From Clavaria fumosa (Eukaryota > Basidiomycota > Agaricomycetes > Agaricales > Clavariaceae), in NCBI GenBank assembly GCA_951802425.1, contig OX637801.1:1054001-1118000 (forward strand): a stretch of 64,000 nucleotides of DNA, given 5' to 3'. Under the pieces are notes generated by a model. The model had not been told where the DNA came from and made no database searches. It saw nothing but the letters and a program-made list of their open reading frames with translations. Both the position numbers and the translations under genes were made by a program. Shown piece by piece: positions 36,248 to 49,323 of the stretch; positions within the stretch are counted from its first letter, which is position 1; every line of letters begins with the position of its first letter.

Positions 36248-36455
36248 CACCCACACAATACCTTCTGTTCTTGAATCCCAAGGACCATCCAATATTGAGG
36301 AAGACACTACTGTACTACCATCAGATCAACCAGCTCAAGAATCAGCTCTTTCATTTATGGCTTGGGCTCCCCAAGGGTCTGGAAGGAAGATAAAGAGATG
36401 TGCTGTCTGCCAGCAAACAGATTGCCCAGGAAGAGGGAAAAGGAGTCTTTGTAAA
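36248..36455 (+). other. Possible exon with a Cys4 motif (transposon-type protein?)
   Basis: An open stretch bounded by a good acceptor (gatgttgcag) and donor (gtatgta) reads THTIPSVLESQGPSNIEED, then SALSFMAWAPQGSGRKIKRC and AVCQQTDCPGRGKRSLCK. The cysteines are spaced C-x2-C-x4-C-x8-C, and the DCPGRG core resembles short zinc motifs in repetitive fungal transposon-encoded proteins. I cannot name the family, and no further exons were identified. Confidence 0.35.
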
Positions 36456-36599
36456 GTATGTATTTAATTCATTTTGTTCTCCCTATCAATATCTAACACT
36501 ACCCTCACAGACTCAGTGGCTCTGTACAGTAACTGAAATAATCTGCCCTTGAAGCTTTGGAACAGACAAAATGTGATTTGTGCAAAATAAAAATCTGCA

Positions 36600-36700
36600 C
36601 CCACAGAGGTTTGAACTTGAGGCTTCATGCACAGCTTCATGCATAGCTCCGGCACAAAAATTAACCACTGAGCCAGATGGCTGATAGTATATCTTTTACT
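36600..36700 (-). repeat. tRNA-like SINE head
   Basis: On the minus strand a box-A-like TGGCTCAGTGGTTA and a box-B-like AGTTCAAACCT lie in tRNA spacing, with a duplicated gcatgaagc between them. Acceptor-stem pairing is missing, so a tRNA-derived short interspersed element is more likely than a working tRNA. Confidence 0.55.
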
Positions 36701-36889
36701 TATACTACCATATATAGGTTTTTGATTCTTTCCCCTGGGTTCCAGACATGACACCAGAGCCTAAAAGTTACAGCATAACGACACTTATGAAGGTGATAGG
36801 CAAAGGCCGAGATTTTTATTTTTATTTTTTTTCTCTTTTGATTTAGAGATACACACGTGCAGATGGCGGTGAAGGGTGAGACACGAGGC

Positions 36890-37560
36890 CGGGACGAAAC
36901 AACGGCGCCACAGCGGCGACAACCGCTGTGCGTGAGAGGCGGCGTTTGTCCCCGTGGTGGCGGCTGAAGGCTATTGCAGTGGTGGCAGACGCCAGCAAGG
37001 CGACTGCGGCGGAGGGGGAGGCGGCGACTGTGCGTCGCTGCGCCAATTGTGGCTGCAAATGGGACTACTGTAGGGTTGCAGCAGGTGACTGTGGCAAAGG
37101 GGCAGCTGCTGCTGGCGCGGCGGAGGTTGCAGCAGCTGCAGCTGCAGTGGTGGTGTGGGTTGTAATTGGTGCGGCGGTGCTGGTGCAGACGGTGCCGCCG
37201 TGCTGAGGTAGACGCCACATTTGCAGCATCCTGGGTCTCGGGTCCTTGCAACGCGTCACTGAATAACATATCAGCCAGCACGAGGGAGAGAAAAAGAAGT
37301 TATAAAAAAAAGAGATCTGCACCCGACGGGGACAACCGGGTGCGAAGGTCCCACAAGATGGATAGGCACGCGTGGTAACGACGGTGGTTGGGTGGCGATG
37401 AGGGCGTGTTTTACGTACTAACGTACAAGGCTATCATCATCATGCGGCGAGCGAGACAGTCAGGTGTAACTAGTGTTGGTCTGTGTCGGATCTAAAGATC
37501 AACCAGGGTTCTGATTATTTCAAAACTTGCTCTGCTGTGAGCACATGTGAGCAAAGGTTC
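36890..37560 (-). pseudogene. Degenerate partial duplicate of SPT20
   Basis: Three blocks match SPT20 in the same order and strand. 36960-37110 (gcgactgtgcgtcgctgcgc, caattgtggctgcaaatggg) matches the 32390-32580 repeat region. 37205-37360 (gaggtagacgccacatttgc, agcatcctgggtc, tgcaa, ggtcccacaagatg) matches the exon junction at 32955-33175. 37440-37560 (ggcgagcgagacagtcaggt, ctgattatttcaaaacttg, tgagca) matches the 5' flank at 34200-34310. The conserved N-terminal exons are missing and all frames are broken. Confidence 0.75.
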
Positions 37561-38169
37561 GATGAGATACAGTTAGTTATACGAGCCATAATACGGACCG
37601 AGGTCATTAAAAAGAAAATGGCAATTACAGCACAGTTATTAGCAGCTGATTGATTATATCATCGTGGTCTCGGTTAACTCCGCTAAGCTTAATATTTATT
37701 TATACCACGTCTGTCTACTGTACGTAGTTGATAGGTAATAATATTGACGGAGGAGAGGCCATTGACAGTGAGGCATACCAATACCATACTAACATCGAAA
37801 TAAACGACGGTGATAACCCTCACCTACACACTAGTCTAAATAATAACCATGGATGATAACTTGATTCGGCCGATATAAGCTAACACCGAAACAGAAAAAA
37901 GAGAAAGAGGAGAGGCGAGTCACAAGTCAGTCATTCCCCCCCGTTAAACTGTTCCTATTCTTTCCGAGCCTGTGTAAACAACCACTCCCACCCGTTTTCA
38001 TCCTTATATATAAATATCATATCTCATTCCTCTCTCATCTCCCCCGCACACAACTGAAATACTTCAGCTCTCTCTCTCTATCCTCCTCTTCCTCCTCCTC
38101 CTCTCTCCCTCTCCCTCTCTCTCCCCCTCTTCACTACTCCACTTCCCCCCTCTTCTCTGATATGCCGCT
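37561..38169 (+). promoter_or_regulatory. Promoter region of the 38170 gene
   Basis: It contains a TATA-like ttatatataaata at about 38003-38015, followed by a CT-rich stretch (38040-38155), a common arrangement at fungal transcription starts. No ORF. The upstream part is ordinary intergenic DNA. Confidence 0.5.
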
Positions 38170-39629
38170 ATGAAAAGCTGTCTCAAACTCTCCTCTCTTC
38201 CTTCCACTCCAAGGCCCGACTGCACACACAAGCACAAGTGTGTTGCTTTCTGCTCAGACGACGGCCTCGAACAAGTATTCCTAGCAGACGAGTGGGATCG
38301 TACTCCCATAGAGCCAACTCCAAACTTATCCTATAGGTCAGTCTCTTTCTCTCCCTCCCTCTATCCACCCGTACCACAACCACCTACCCTAATTCCCTCC
38401 TCCTCCCCCACTTGCTCACCTCCCATATAAACAGCGACATCCTCGAATTCAAAGCCATACAACGCTCCCTCCCCACCGCACCTCAGCCCCCCGACCCCCT
38501 CAGCTCCCGTCCCTCCGCCCCCCTCCTCGCCACCATCCCCATCCGCCTCCTCCCCCTATGTCCGGAGACCCGCTCCGCATGCGGCGCACACGCCAAGCCG
38601 CCCTCCCCAACCGCACCGCCCGCCGCCCCCTTCCACGTCACCTTCAAGGCCAGCTACACCTGCCCGTCATCCACCCCCGCCGCACCGGGCGTCGGCCCCC
38701 CCCAGCTTTCCCAATGGCACCGTCCCCACACCCCGGTCACCGTCGCCTCCCCGCGTCCCCGTGCCAAGCTCAACTTCCTCCCGCTGTTGGATAGCAACAG
38801 CAGCAGCAGCAATATGAACTTCAGCGCAGGCGGCCCGCGCAACGCCCCTTCGCCTCCATCCTCCCCGCACACCTTCGCCGAGTTCGAGGCCTCTCTCGCC
38901 CTCGGCGAGGACATCCTCCACCACCACAGCCCCCAGCAGCACCGCGACCCGTCGCCCCAACCGTCACCATGTAGCGACAGTCGCGACCGCGATGGCAGTG
39001 GTGGCGACGGGCACGGCCACCGGCACCCACAGAGCGAACAGCCCCCGGTGCCGGTGCCCACCCCCGCCCTGACGGACGCCTCCTCGCTGCCGTCCTCCCC
39101 CAGCTCGAGCTACCTCTCCCTCTCGTCCTCGCCGTCCTTCTCGCTCGCGTCCTCGCCCGAGCCGTACCCGCGCGGCTGCGACGACGGCGTCCGTGTCGAG
39201 GGCGACGGGAGGGGGCGGGACGACCGTGGCCATGCCCATGTTAACGACGACGACGACGTGGCTTTGGACAAGGGCGGACGCATAGCTCCGCTGAAAGAAC
39301 CGGAGGCAGTAGTGCGTATACAGGTCGAGCCGGCTACACCGCGCGCGACGTCTGCATCGGGGTCGCCGCCGTTCTCTCCCATCTCCGTCTCTGCTCCCCC
39401 CGCCGCCACCTTATCCACGACCACCACGACAAGTACCACCGCGACAACAAGTACCACGGCCGCCGCCGCCGCACCTCGGCGCTTCGCCCCGTCCTCGCCG
39501 CCCAGCCTGCGCCCACAAGGCAGCCTGGCCCTGAAGAGCGCGTCGAAGGGCGCGAGCCCCGTCCTGGCGTCGCCGTCGTGTAGACCCGTCGGTGTCGGCC
39601 CGTCCAGCCCGAAGCTTGTTCCTCTGTAG
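38170..39629 (+). CDS. Conserved fungal protein of unknown function, Ser/Pro-rich
   Basis: Exon 1 (38170-38336) encodes MKSCLKLSSLPSTPRPDCTH, CVAFCSDDGLEQVFLADEWD and RTPIEPTPNLSY. The intron is 38337-38434 (gtcagt...aacag), and exon 2 continues in frame with SDILEFKAIQRSLPTA. These first about 75 residues are compact and look strongly conserved. The VAF...VFLADEWDRTP pattern recalls proteins that bind type-1 phosphatase through RVxF-like motifs, but this is only a resemblance. The remaining roughly 390 residues are Pro/Ser-rich and likely disordered, with poly-Ser/Asn (DSNSSSSNMNF), Thr/Ala runs and a basic end (SLALKSASKGASPVLASPSC). The TATA box and CT-rich leader fit the chosen start. Confidence 0.8.
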
Positions 39630-40497
39630 AGCGGTCTCTCTTTCCTTTTTTTCTCTATTTCTTTTTTTTTTCTGTTTCTCTTTTTCCTTTCTCCGTCGAC
39701 GTACTGCGGCCCGAGTTCCCGAGACCTCCCTCCCGGCCCCGGTCCCGGCCCCGGCGCGTCGACGCAGACTCCTCCCCTGTTTCCGTATCCTTGGTCCCCC
39801 CGGCTCAGATTCTTCTTTTGGGACGGTCGTTTGTCGTATATGTCTCTCCTCCTCCCCCCATCCTGGATCCTTTAGCGTCCGTCCTCACCGGATGCGTGTT
39901 TTGTTGTGTTGTATTTTACCACCACCCGCCACCACCACCACCACCATCACCAACCACACCTGCCACCAAACGCCCGACAAAAGCGCCAGCCGGCCTTACG
40001 TTTCGACTCGGTCTAGACCCCCCGATAAGGTCGCTGTGTCTCGATTTAGCTCAGCTCCGCCCGGCTCGACTTGGCTCCACCCCGGCTCGACTCGGCTCGG
40101 CTCGGCTCATCGCTTTTACCGGTTGGCCGATCCTACCTTCGCGCGGGCGTTCCCGCGTTCCCCGCGTTCCCCCGCCTCTCGGCCTGCCTGCAGCATCCCA
40201 CCCAGGCCTCACTCACACGCCAGGCCGTCCGCCTCTCCGCGCCTCATACCTCATTCATTCATGCCCATGCCCACGTCCATCTGCCCATGCCCATCCACCA
40301 CCACTCCGTCGTCCCCAACACCTGTTCCCCATTTCTCCATCTCCATCTCCATTTCTCATCTCTCATCTCATTTTGTGTGTGTCTCCCCACGGCACTCTCC
40401 CCCACGCCCGCGCCCGCGCGTCACGTCGCGTCGCTCGCCGTCGTGCATACATCCCGTGCCTGCGATGTTGCTTAGATGTGTCGTCCGTCTTTCTCTC

Positions 40498-40532
<35 letters not shown>

Positions 40533-40997
40533 TCCTCTTCCTATCTCTCTCTTCCTCTCCCTATCTCTCTCTGTGTCGCGCTCTCGCTGCCATATCACGG
40601 CGTTTAATGGAATGTATTCCACACGGGCGCTTTGCTTAGAAAAAACTGAATATATATATTTTACATATGAGAAACAGACATGCGAGTGCGACTCCCGGAT
40701 GTGCATCCTTTTCCTCTATTCAAAGAAATTGAGCCGGGGTGTGTGCTCGGCCCTCATTTTTGCAGACACAACAGACAGTACCGGAGCATATGTGCATTTG
40801 TGGGAACAGGGGAAAGCCCCAAGGTGTAATTTGCGAATCCAACACCACAGTGAGGCGCAGCCCCTGCTGCCCATTGCTAGAATACATACATGGAAACGGG
40901 TACAGAAAGAATATACGCGAAGCACGACGCTGGGAAGCCCGCTGAGAACGAGCATGCTAACGCGTCCCCCAAAACCGTGAGTGAGTGAGTGAGCGAT
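39630..40997. other. Long intergenic/3' region with CT-rich and microsatellite DNA
   Basis: Pyrimidine-rich after the gene (39640-39690) with gtacc and ccacc repeats. A (ct)n microsatellite lies at about 40490-40535 and its degenerate extension to 40575. Large ORFs across it (up to 462 residues) are low-complexity and start inside the previous gene's 3' end. I regard them as accidental. Confidence 0.5.
40490..40575. repeat. (CT)n microsatellite
   Basis: A long tctctctct run interrupted by tgtctc and cttcctatctctc variants, giving an almost pure pyrimidine strand. Confidence 0.9.
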
Positions 40998-43441
40998 TCA
41001 GTGGCTCCATCTGCAACGAAGAAGAAGAAGAAAAAAACGCGTGGTGATTAGGGAGGGCGCCATCAAGAAGGGGGGGAAGGGGATCGAGAGGGGAAACCAA
41101 GACCCGCACATTTTGACCGTCTTGTCCCGCCCCCCGCTGACGATCTTGTCCGCGACGAAGTCGACGCAGTATACCTCGTCTGTGTGGCCGGGAAGGTCCA
41201 CCTTGATCTTGAACGTCTTCAAATCCCAAATCTTCAAAAGAAAAAATATTATTATTTAAAAAACAGGCAAGGACTCAGCCCCGTCTCTGCGGCTCCACAC
41301 ACACACAACAACAACCCACCTTGACCGTCGCGTCCTTGCTAGCGCTCACAAGCATCCGCGAGTCGCGGCTCCACGCGACGCGGTACACCGCGCCGACGTG
41401 CCCGCGCAGCACGCCGACGAAGCGGCCCGTGCGCCCGTCCCACAGACGCACCGCGCCGTCCCACGCCGCGCTCGCCGCGAGCCGCCCGTCCGGCGCGAAC
41501 GCGACGTGCGAGACTTGCCGCTGGTGCCCCGTTAGCCGCGCGACGGGCTTGAGCGCGGAGGGGGAGGGCGCGGAGGTGGGAGTGGGAGTGGGGGTGGGAG
41601 CGGAGGAGGTGCCGGGGAAGGGGGACCATAGTAGCAGCGTGTGGTCGTCCGAGCCGGAGATGAGGATCTCGGGCGCCGTCGCCACGAGCGCGTTGTACCG
41701 TGCGGCCGCGAGGCTCTGCGCTGGGGGGACGGCGGGGGAAAAAATAGGCTCAGGGCTCGTGCTGCTGCGGAGGGAGCTGGGGGGCCCCGACGACGCACGC
41801 ACCTTCTGCGTCTGAGGCGGGGTGCGTGGAAGTATGGTCGAACGGCCCCGTGCGGAGCACGTGGTCCGTGTTGAGCGCGAGCGTCGTCACCCAGTGGGCG
41901 TGGTCCTTGAGGGTGCACAAGAGCGTGCCCTAACAACCAAGAATTATTGTATTTATGAAAAAATCCCAAGGCTAACCCGACAGCGGACAGACAGGAGAAA
42001 GACAAAAAACACACGCGGTTCGGGTCCCAGATCTTGACAGTCCTGTCGCTGCTTGCGGTGTACAGCACGCCGGTCCCGCCTGCGCCGCCGCCGCCCCAGC
42101 AGACGGCGTTCACGGACGCGGCGTGCCCGCCGAGTGTGTACTCCGTGGCGCGCCGCGCGGTCGACCACACGCGGACGGTACCGTCCTTGGAGGACGACGC
42201 GAGCCGCGGGGAGGCGGGGTTCCTGGCCGGGACACGTTGGATGAGAAAGGCACTATGTATTTCGCGGGACAGGAGAGACAGACACGCACAGATGGATAGG
42301 CTCCCATGCAAGAGCGGTGACCCACTTCGTGTGCCCGCGCATCGCGCTCCCAATCGCGGAGCCCGTCTCCGGATCCCACAGCCGGACCTGCGCACAGTTG
42401 TAGCCTGAGCATACTCGCAGCACACACACGCCGATGGCGCAACGAAAAACAGACACGAGAAGGAGAGGAAGGGCAAAGTGGGAAAGGAAAGAGGACGCAC
42501 GTGCCCGTCGTGCCCGCCAGAGGCGAGCCACCGCCCCCGCGCGTCCCACGCGACGCAGAGCACCCACCCGGTGTGACCCGCGAGGACGTGCATCGGCGTC
42601 TCGCTCGCGGCGTCCCACAGCCGCGCAGTCGCGTCCCCCGCGCCCGTCGCGAGGCGTGCGCCCGTTGGCGAGAAGGCCGCGCAGAGGATCGGGGAGGCAT
42701 GGCCTGTTGTGTAGGTGGGTGCGGCGTGGAGATGGCGTCGGTGTCGTTGTCGGCAGCGGCAAATAACAGCAACGTCAGCGACGTAATCAGCAGGAGCATG
42801 AGCATCGTTAGCGGTCATGGTCAGGAGCGGGGGAGCCGAGACAGGGCGTCACGCACCAGAGAGCGTCGCAGAGCAACGCAGTGCCGGGCGCACGCGGAAC
42901 ACCGCCTGCGGCGCACAGCGTACCACAAGCACGTCCTCGCGTGTGAACGCGCGCGACGCGTGCGCGAGAACGTCCGCCGCGAGCGAGCGTGTCACGACGA
43001 TGCGTGTCGGAGCGGACGCAGGAGGGACTGCGGTTGGGCTGGTGCCGGTACTGGTAGCGGAAGGGTCGGAAGGCCCGTGCGGGAGATCGACATGGAACGC
43101 ATAGGGCGTCGGCTCCTCTCCACCCTGCAGGAACCCACCGTCAGATAGCGCCGGAACCATATAAACGTCTAAGAGCAGAACCAGGAGGACGTACGCACTT
43201 TCACAACGAGCCGATTCACCAACAGCTCGAGCTCTGCGCGCGTCGCGCGCGCGGGGAGGCTCACGGGCGGTGCGAGCAGTGCGCCGTCCGCCTCGGCGAC
43301 GAAGCGCACGACGACGCTCGCTGATGCGTCTGCATCTTCAGGGTCTGCGTGCGCCTGGGACGTGTCCGCGGCCGTGGACAAGGGCGCGCCGGACCCGTGG
43401 TGCCGCTTGGGGCGCTTGGGTGGCGGGAGTAGGGTAGCCAT
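40998..43441 (-). CDS. RSA4: Ribosome assembly protein Rsa4/Notchless (NLE domain, WD40)
   Basis: Rsa4 is a nucleolar/nuclear factor bound to pre-60S particles and removed by the AAA ATPase Rea1 through its N-terminal domain. This is family knowledge. Start MATLLPPPKRPKRHHGSG at 43441. The NLE domain reads VVVRFVAEADGALLAPPVSL, RAELELLVNRLV and PYAFHVDLPHGP. About eight WD repeats follow: LCAAFSPTGARLATGAGD, ARLWDAASETPMHVLAGHTG, HVRLWDPETGSAIGSAMRGH, TVRVWSTARRATEYTLGGHA, SDRTVKIWDPN, DDHTLLLWSPFPG, LTGHQRQVSHVAFAPDG, AVRLWDGRTGRFVGVLRGHV and KDATVKIWDLKTFKIKVDLP. The last exon spliced after KTVK gives IWSH and a stop at 40998. Several introns of 50-100 bp; the exons are very GC-rich. It shares a 78-bp promoter with WDR5. 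Confidence 0.95.
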
Positions 43442-43519
43442 TGCGTTGCACGGTTGCTGGCCTCCAACTTTTTTTTGTAAAGGGGGTGGCAACAGATCCA
43501 AACACGCGCTCCCAACCCA
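43442..43519. promoter_or_regulatory. NLE1-WDR5 bidirectional promoter
   Basis: Only 78 bp separate the two start codons, so the leaders and promoters of both genes must overlap. It contains a tttttttgtaaagg T-run in the middle. Confidence 0.7.
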
Positions 43520-45103
<1,584 letters not shown>

Positions 45104-45387
45104 TTTTTGACGCAAAAATGGATATCGAAGCTATCCACTTATTTGAATCTCACGCTGTGCTACAACTCGAACTAAACCAAGGGGGTATAATACACAATGT
45201 ATGGCAGATTGGCAGGAGATTGTGTCTTCATCATCAACGGAACGTGCAGGTCAATGTAAGGGTCAATGTACCAAGCACATTTTGGCCAGGCACCGTCATC
45301 ACTCTGACACAGAATCACTCTGGGCAACTGTCTTGTCATGCGCTTCGAGGAATTCATCGACCTAGTCATAGGAAACCCAATTATGAC
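45104..45387. other. Convergent 3' region, WDR5 and TBC gene
   Basis: No supported gene. The plus-strand ORF at 45118-45555 overlaps the 3' exon of the TBC gene in antisense and is rejected. Confidence 0.5.
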
Positions 45388-48300
45388 TTAGGCCCCACAA
45401 TGAAAGCAATACGCCGAACATACCGCGCCCAAGCTAACGTCGCTGCCGTCATCGTCATCATCATAATCATCGTCGTCTTTTGCGTCATCTATTGCAAAGG
45501 GCGTGCGTTCCATAAGGGCTGCATTGGCCGCTTTGACTTGTTTCATTGGGAATGAAGGAGTGACGGGCATTGTAGTGGTAGACGGCGATTTTTCCGACGC
45601 CGAGAGCGAGGATCGGACGCCCGGGATGAGCAAAGATTCACGCTCCTTCGGTTCTTCTAGCTTCATATATCTGCCGATGGATGGGCGATGGATGACCTGA
45701 CCAGGCACATTCGATCAGGAACAGCTGGTCATCAATATAGCACCTCTCACTTGATGCTTGCCAATGGTCTTCCCAATATCGTCTGTAAATTTATAGAAGA
45801 TCTTCTTGGTCTCATCAGTGGCAATATTTGACCACAGATCACCTAAGAAACCAGCGTTGGACAAAGGCAGATCCATGTCAGCGGAAGGTTGAAGGTTGAA
45901 CGACGCCGACAGATCAGTCCCAAAGAAGGATTCGAGTACATGATCAGCCAGAACGACCATCCTGAAACTGTACTAATCGTTGAGTACTACGTAGGCGGAC
46001 GTGACGAGAAGCATACGTTGCTAGATTCAGGTAGGGCATATTGGGTGCAAGTTTAGGCGCCTCCTCCTGGCTTTCATTTTGCTGTTCAGGCTTCGGTTGC
46101 AATGCATCACCATACTCGAAGGCGTTGGTCATGAAACGACTGACGGCACCAAGGTACGCGTCACCTATCTCGTATCGAAAGATGAACTGGGGACATATTT
46201 TACATAGTTGCACAGCAAAGGGGAGTGGTAAACGAACCAGAAAGGTTTCGGACAGAGTGAGGACCTCGTCTTTTGTGAGGAATCCATCCTTATCTTTATC
46301 ATGAAGATTGAAGAACCACGAAATGTTCTCCATAAGATCATTGAACATGACACCATTGATACCAGTGATCAAATCCTGCATTCGTGAGACAAGTCAGCAG
46401 TTTGTCTTATGAAAGGCTTACCTGTAACGACAATGCTCCCTTGTTGGATATATCCCAGGAGTAGAACAAACGGTCGATGAACTCGTGTTCGGCTACTTCC
46501 CTGTCCACGCGCTGCTGCTCGCAAAAATCAGCCGCTGTAGAATTGTTGTGCTGCAAGACGGCCTTTCTTACTTGGAAGCCATTCAGCACGATCTTCTCGT
46601 CTCGGGCCCACGTCGCTATTTCACTTAAAAACACCCGGAATGTGGGTGGACCGATCCGAGTCTCCAGCCGCTCTTCCGATGTGTCCCCCTGCAACGACGG
46701 CGACACCACCACAGGGGCGGGAGGGGGCACGGTGCATATCGCCTTATAGAGCGCATCGTAGATCCAACCAGCTTGTTCCTTCGAGAGATTACCAAGACTC
46801 TTCAAATTGCGGATCGTAGCACGTTTCGAGAAGGTCTCAATGCTATGGATAATCTCACCGCGGTACCGCCGTCTCTCGGAGAGGATAGTTTCGTCCGTGA
46901 TAACAGCGAATTCGCGGAAGGACACGAGAAGAAGTTCCTGGAAAGTCGTGATCTGGCGAGCACGCGGATCTGAAGAATTGGGATGCGCAGGTTTCTCAAG
47001 GTCGGCAAAATATTGTCGCATCAGACTAAGTCAGATGATCGATCTTGCTCAACGCGAGCACAAAGAAAGAAAAGTAGCACCGTACTTGAGAAAGCCTCCA
47101 TCATCCTGAACTTCCAGCAGCTTCTCTCCGTTAATTTTGAGTATAGCTAGCAAAACGCATCGTGACCTAACCCATGACGAAGGAGAAAATGAAACGGACC
47201 GAGTCTATAACATAGCAAGGACTTAACAAGGTGAGACCTATCAACATTAGAGAATGCTCACCCAACTTGGAACAGAACTTTCTGGCCCATACAGAAAAAG
47301 CAGTCAACGATGCGTGACGCAAATACAATGGGCATGCTGTTGATGTACCTATAGCCGAAAAACATTGATGAATAGATAGTGCAAAAGAAAATCTGTAACT
47401 GACAAGCTCAAGAACCACGGTAACGAAGCCAGCGATATTTGAACGTCAACAGCAACGAAATGATCGTAAATCATGGGCAAACAGCGCTGCACCAAGGATT
47501 CAAAGACTCGTTGATCAAGGAGCGTCCCGTACATTGATGGACTATGTACGGCCATCTTTGAGAAGCGGTTTGCGCTATTGAAGACGATTGCGTACCTATA
47601 GTAACCGGGAAGCAGACGATCGCAAAGGACCTCTAGGAGCCAAAAGGTTTGTTCTTCTGACATGTAGCTATTGCACAACTCGTGAGAGACGGGTACCTCC
47701 ACATTCACAGTGACGTACATGAGAACTGCGGCCGCAAGTATGTTCATCGCCTTTAAATTAATGACGTTTGAGCGTCATGTCAAGAAGATATGCATTGTGA
47801 CATGCCTGGCAATATCCCAACTCAGGATTGCGGAACGAGTAGGCACGCAACACTCGGCGCAATGCAGCAATCCCATCAGGGTTTTGGTATCCGACATACT
47901 CAGGCAGACTGCGATGCAGGTCTTTCTCGATATCCTCCGTACTAGTGCTAGTGCGCCCTTGGTTCTCGTCAAGTATGCGTTCATAAACTCCCGGGTTCGA
48001 AAAGCGGAGGAAAATAGAACCAGACAAAGTTTCCCACATCTCGCCTCGAAGTCGATTGGGGAGACCAACTTGAACAAGGCGTGTGCATTGTGGATAACGG
48101 AGGAGGGTCAAATTTCGGCCATGCGCTAGGACAAATGAAGGTGAGTGTACAAGAAGGCGGAAAAGTAAATGACGGCTCAACATTTCAGGTATGCGGTCCA
48201 CAGTTTGATTTTCGAAGCTTCTCGAAGCCTATGAAATCATTACTATTTTATTTCGTACGACAACGACGGCAACTGACATCTTCGGATCTCCAGGGAATTT

Positions 48301-49032
48301 GAAACGAAGGCCCAGACCGCCATGATATGCGATTGCAGAGGCAGGAGAGTCTTGCACATCGTCGTTGGACACACTTGCGTCTTCGAGGTCGTTCTCTGCA
48401 GCAAGGGACGCGTCAGATACAAGTACCTCCGAGTAACTTTTCTTGACAAAGGCTTTGACGGCCTTCATTCGACCCCGTTGGAGTTCGAGCTTTAACACAT
48501 CACGTAGCACAGCACAGAAGAGATCCGCGGTTGGTCGGAGAGATGTAAGTTGCACAACCTGAGAGGCGTTTGCGTTCGCGGACAAGCGATCAAAGCAAAC
48601 GATTCACTAACGATCTTGGTGTTGTGCCACAATGTCAGGCTTAGCGCGTAGATCCCCGCTCGCGCATTGACCTTCTCAACACGTCGAACCGCACAAAGCG
48701 GAATCGTGAATCGGACTGATTTGCGGTCGAGCGATGCAAAAGCAAGATATGGAGATATAATGTGTAGTTTGCCAGACTGCATACCCAGACAAGCACAAGA
48801 CTCCGTTAGCGATGAAACTTGTATCATAAAGAAGGATGAGAGCACGAACATATGAATCTTCCGTCCCGTTTTGTAGACTTAGCACAGCGTTGACCTCCAA
48901 ATTGTCTGGAATATCGCTGGGAGCTTTCTCTGAAGCGTGCGAAGGCTTAGGCGGTATTGAAAAGAACTGCTCAGCGAGCTGCTCCTTGGTAGGGTCCTTG
49001 AAATTCCGAAGCTGCGTCGATATAACGGTCAT
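45388..49032 (-). CDS. Rab GTPase-activating protein with GRAM, TBC and EF-hand regions (TBC1D8/9, Gyp2/Mdr1 type)
   Basis: It accelerates GTP hydrolysis by Rab proteins in membrane traffic. A GRAM-like region (DRKSVRFTIPLCAVRRVEKV, YALSLTLWHN) is followed by RLVQVGLPNRLRGEMWETLS. The TBC catalytic fingers are both present: IEKDLHRSLPEY (IxxDxxR) and GYCQ joined to AMNILAAAVLMYV (YxQ). Further exons give EEQTFWLLEVLCDRLLPGYY, MYGTLLDQRVFESLVQRCLP and LASLPWFLSLYINSMP. An EF-hand follows, FNLHDKDKDGFLTKDEVLTL, and then ADHVLESFFGTDLSASFNLQ and YMKLEEPKERESLLIPG near the end. Stop at 45388. The intron between YCQ and AMN (47751-47805) has a GC-AG border. The start at 49032 (MTVISTQLRNFKDPT) is uncertain; an upstream in-frame ATG is at 49164. 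It has more than ten introns. Confidence 0.9.
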
Positions 49033-49323
49033 ATTTCCACTGCCAAGTGCACAAGGCACGGTTTGAAGAGGTGGTGAGAGGTGACCAACCAGGGTCACTC
49101 TAGACGAAGATCCCAAGCAGTGTGGGCAGCTCTGCACGTGATATAAAAAGCCATCTCCCGACACATGATTTGCAATTCAAATCTACATATCTGAATGCTT
49201 ATACGAAAAGTCGTATTTTATTCCTCAGAGACCGCCGTCACAATCAGATTTTCAATTTATTTTGTCCTCAGACAGAAGCGACATTCAAACGGCTTTGGAA
49301 AACTGTATCAAAGTGTGAGCCAA

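Noticed and set aside
39592..40980. ORF of 462 residues, plus strand
   Set aside because: It begins inside the end of the preceding gene, is low-complexity (CT-rich DNA), has no domain and overlaps another open frame.
45118..45555. Plus-strand ORF of 145 residues after WDR5
   Set aside because: It is antisense to the last exon of the TBC gene, with Ile/Val runs from an Asp-rich stretch on the other strand.
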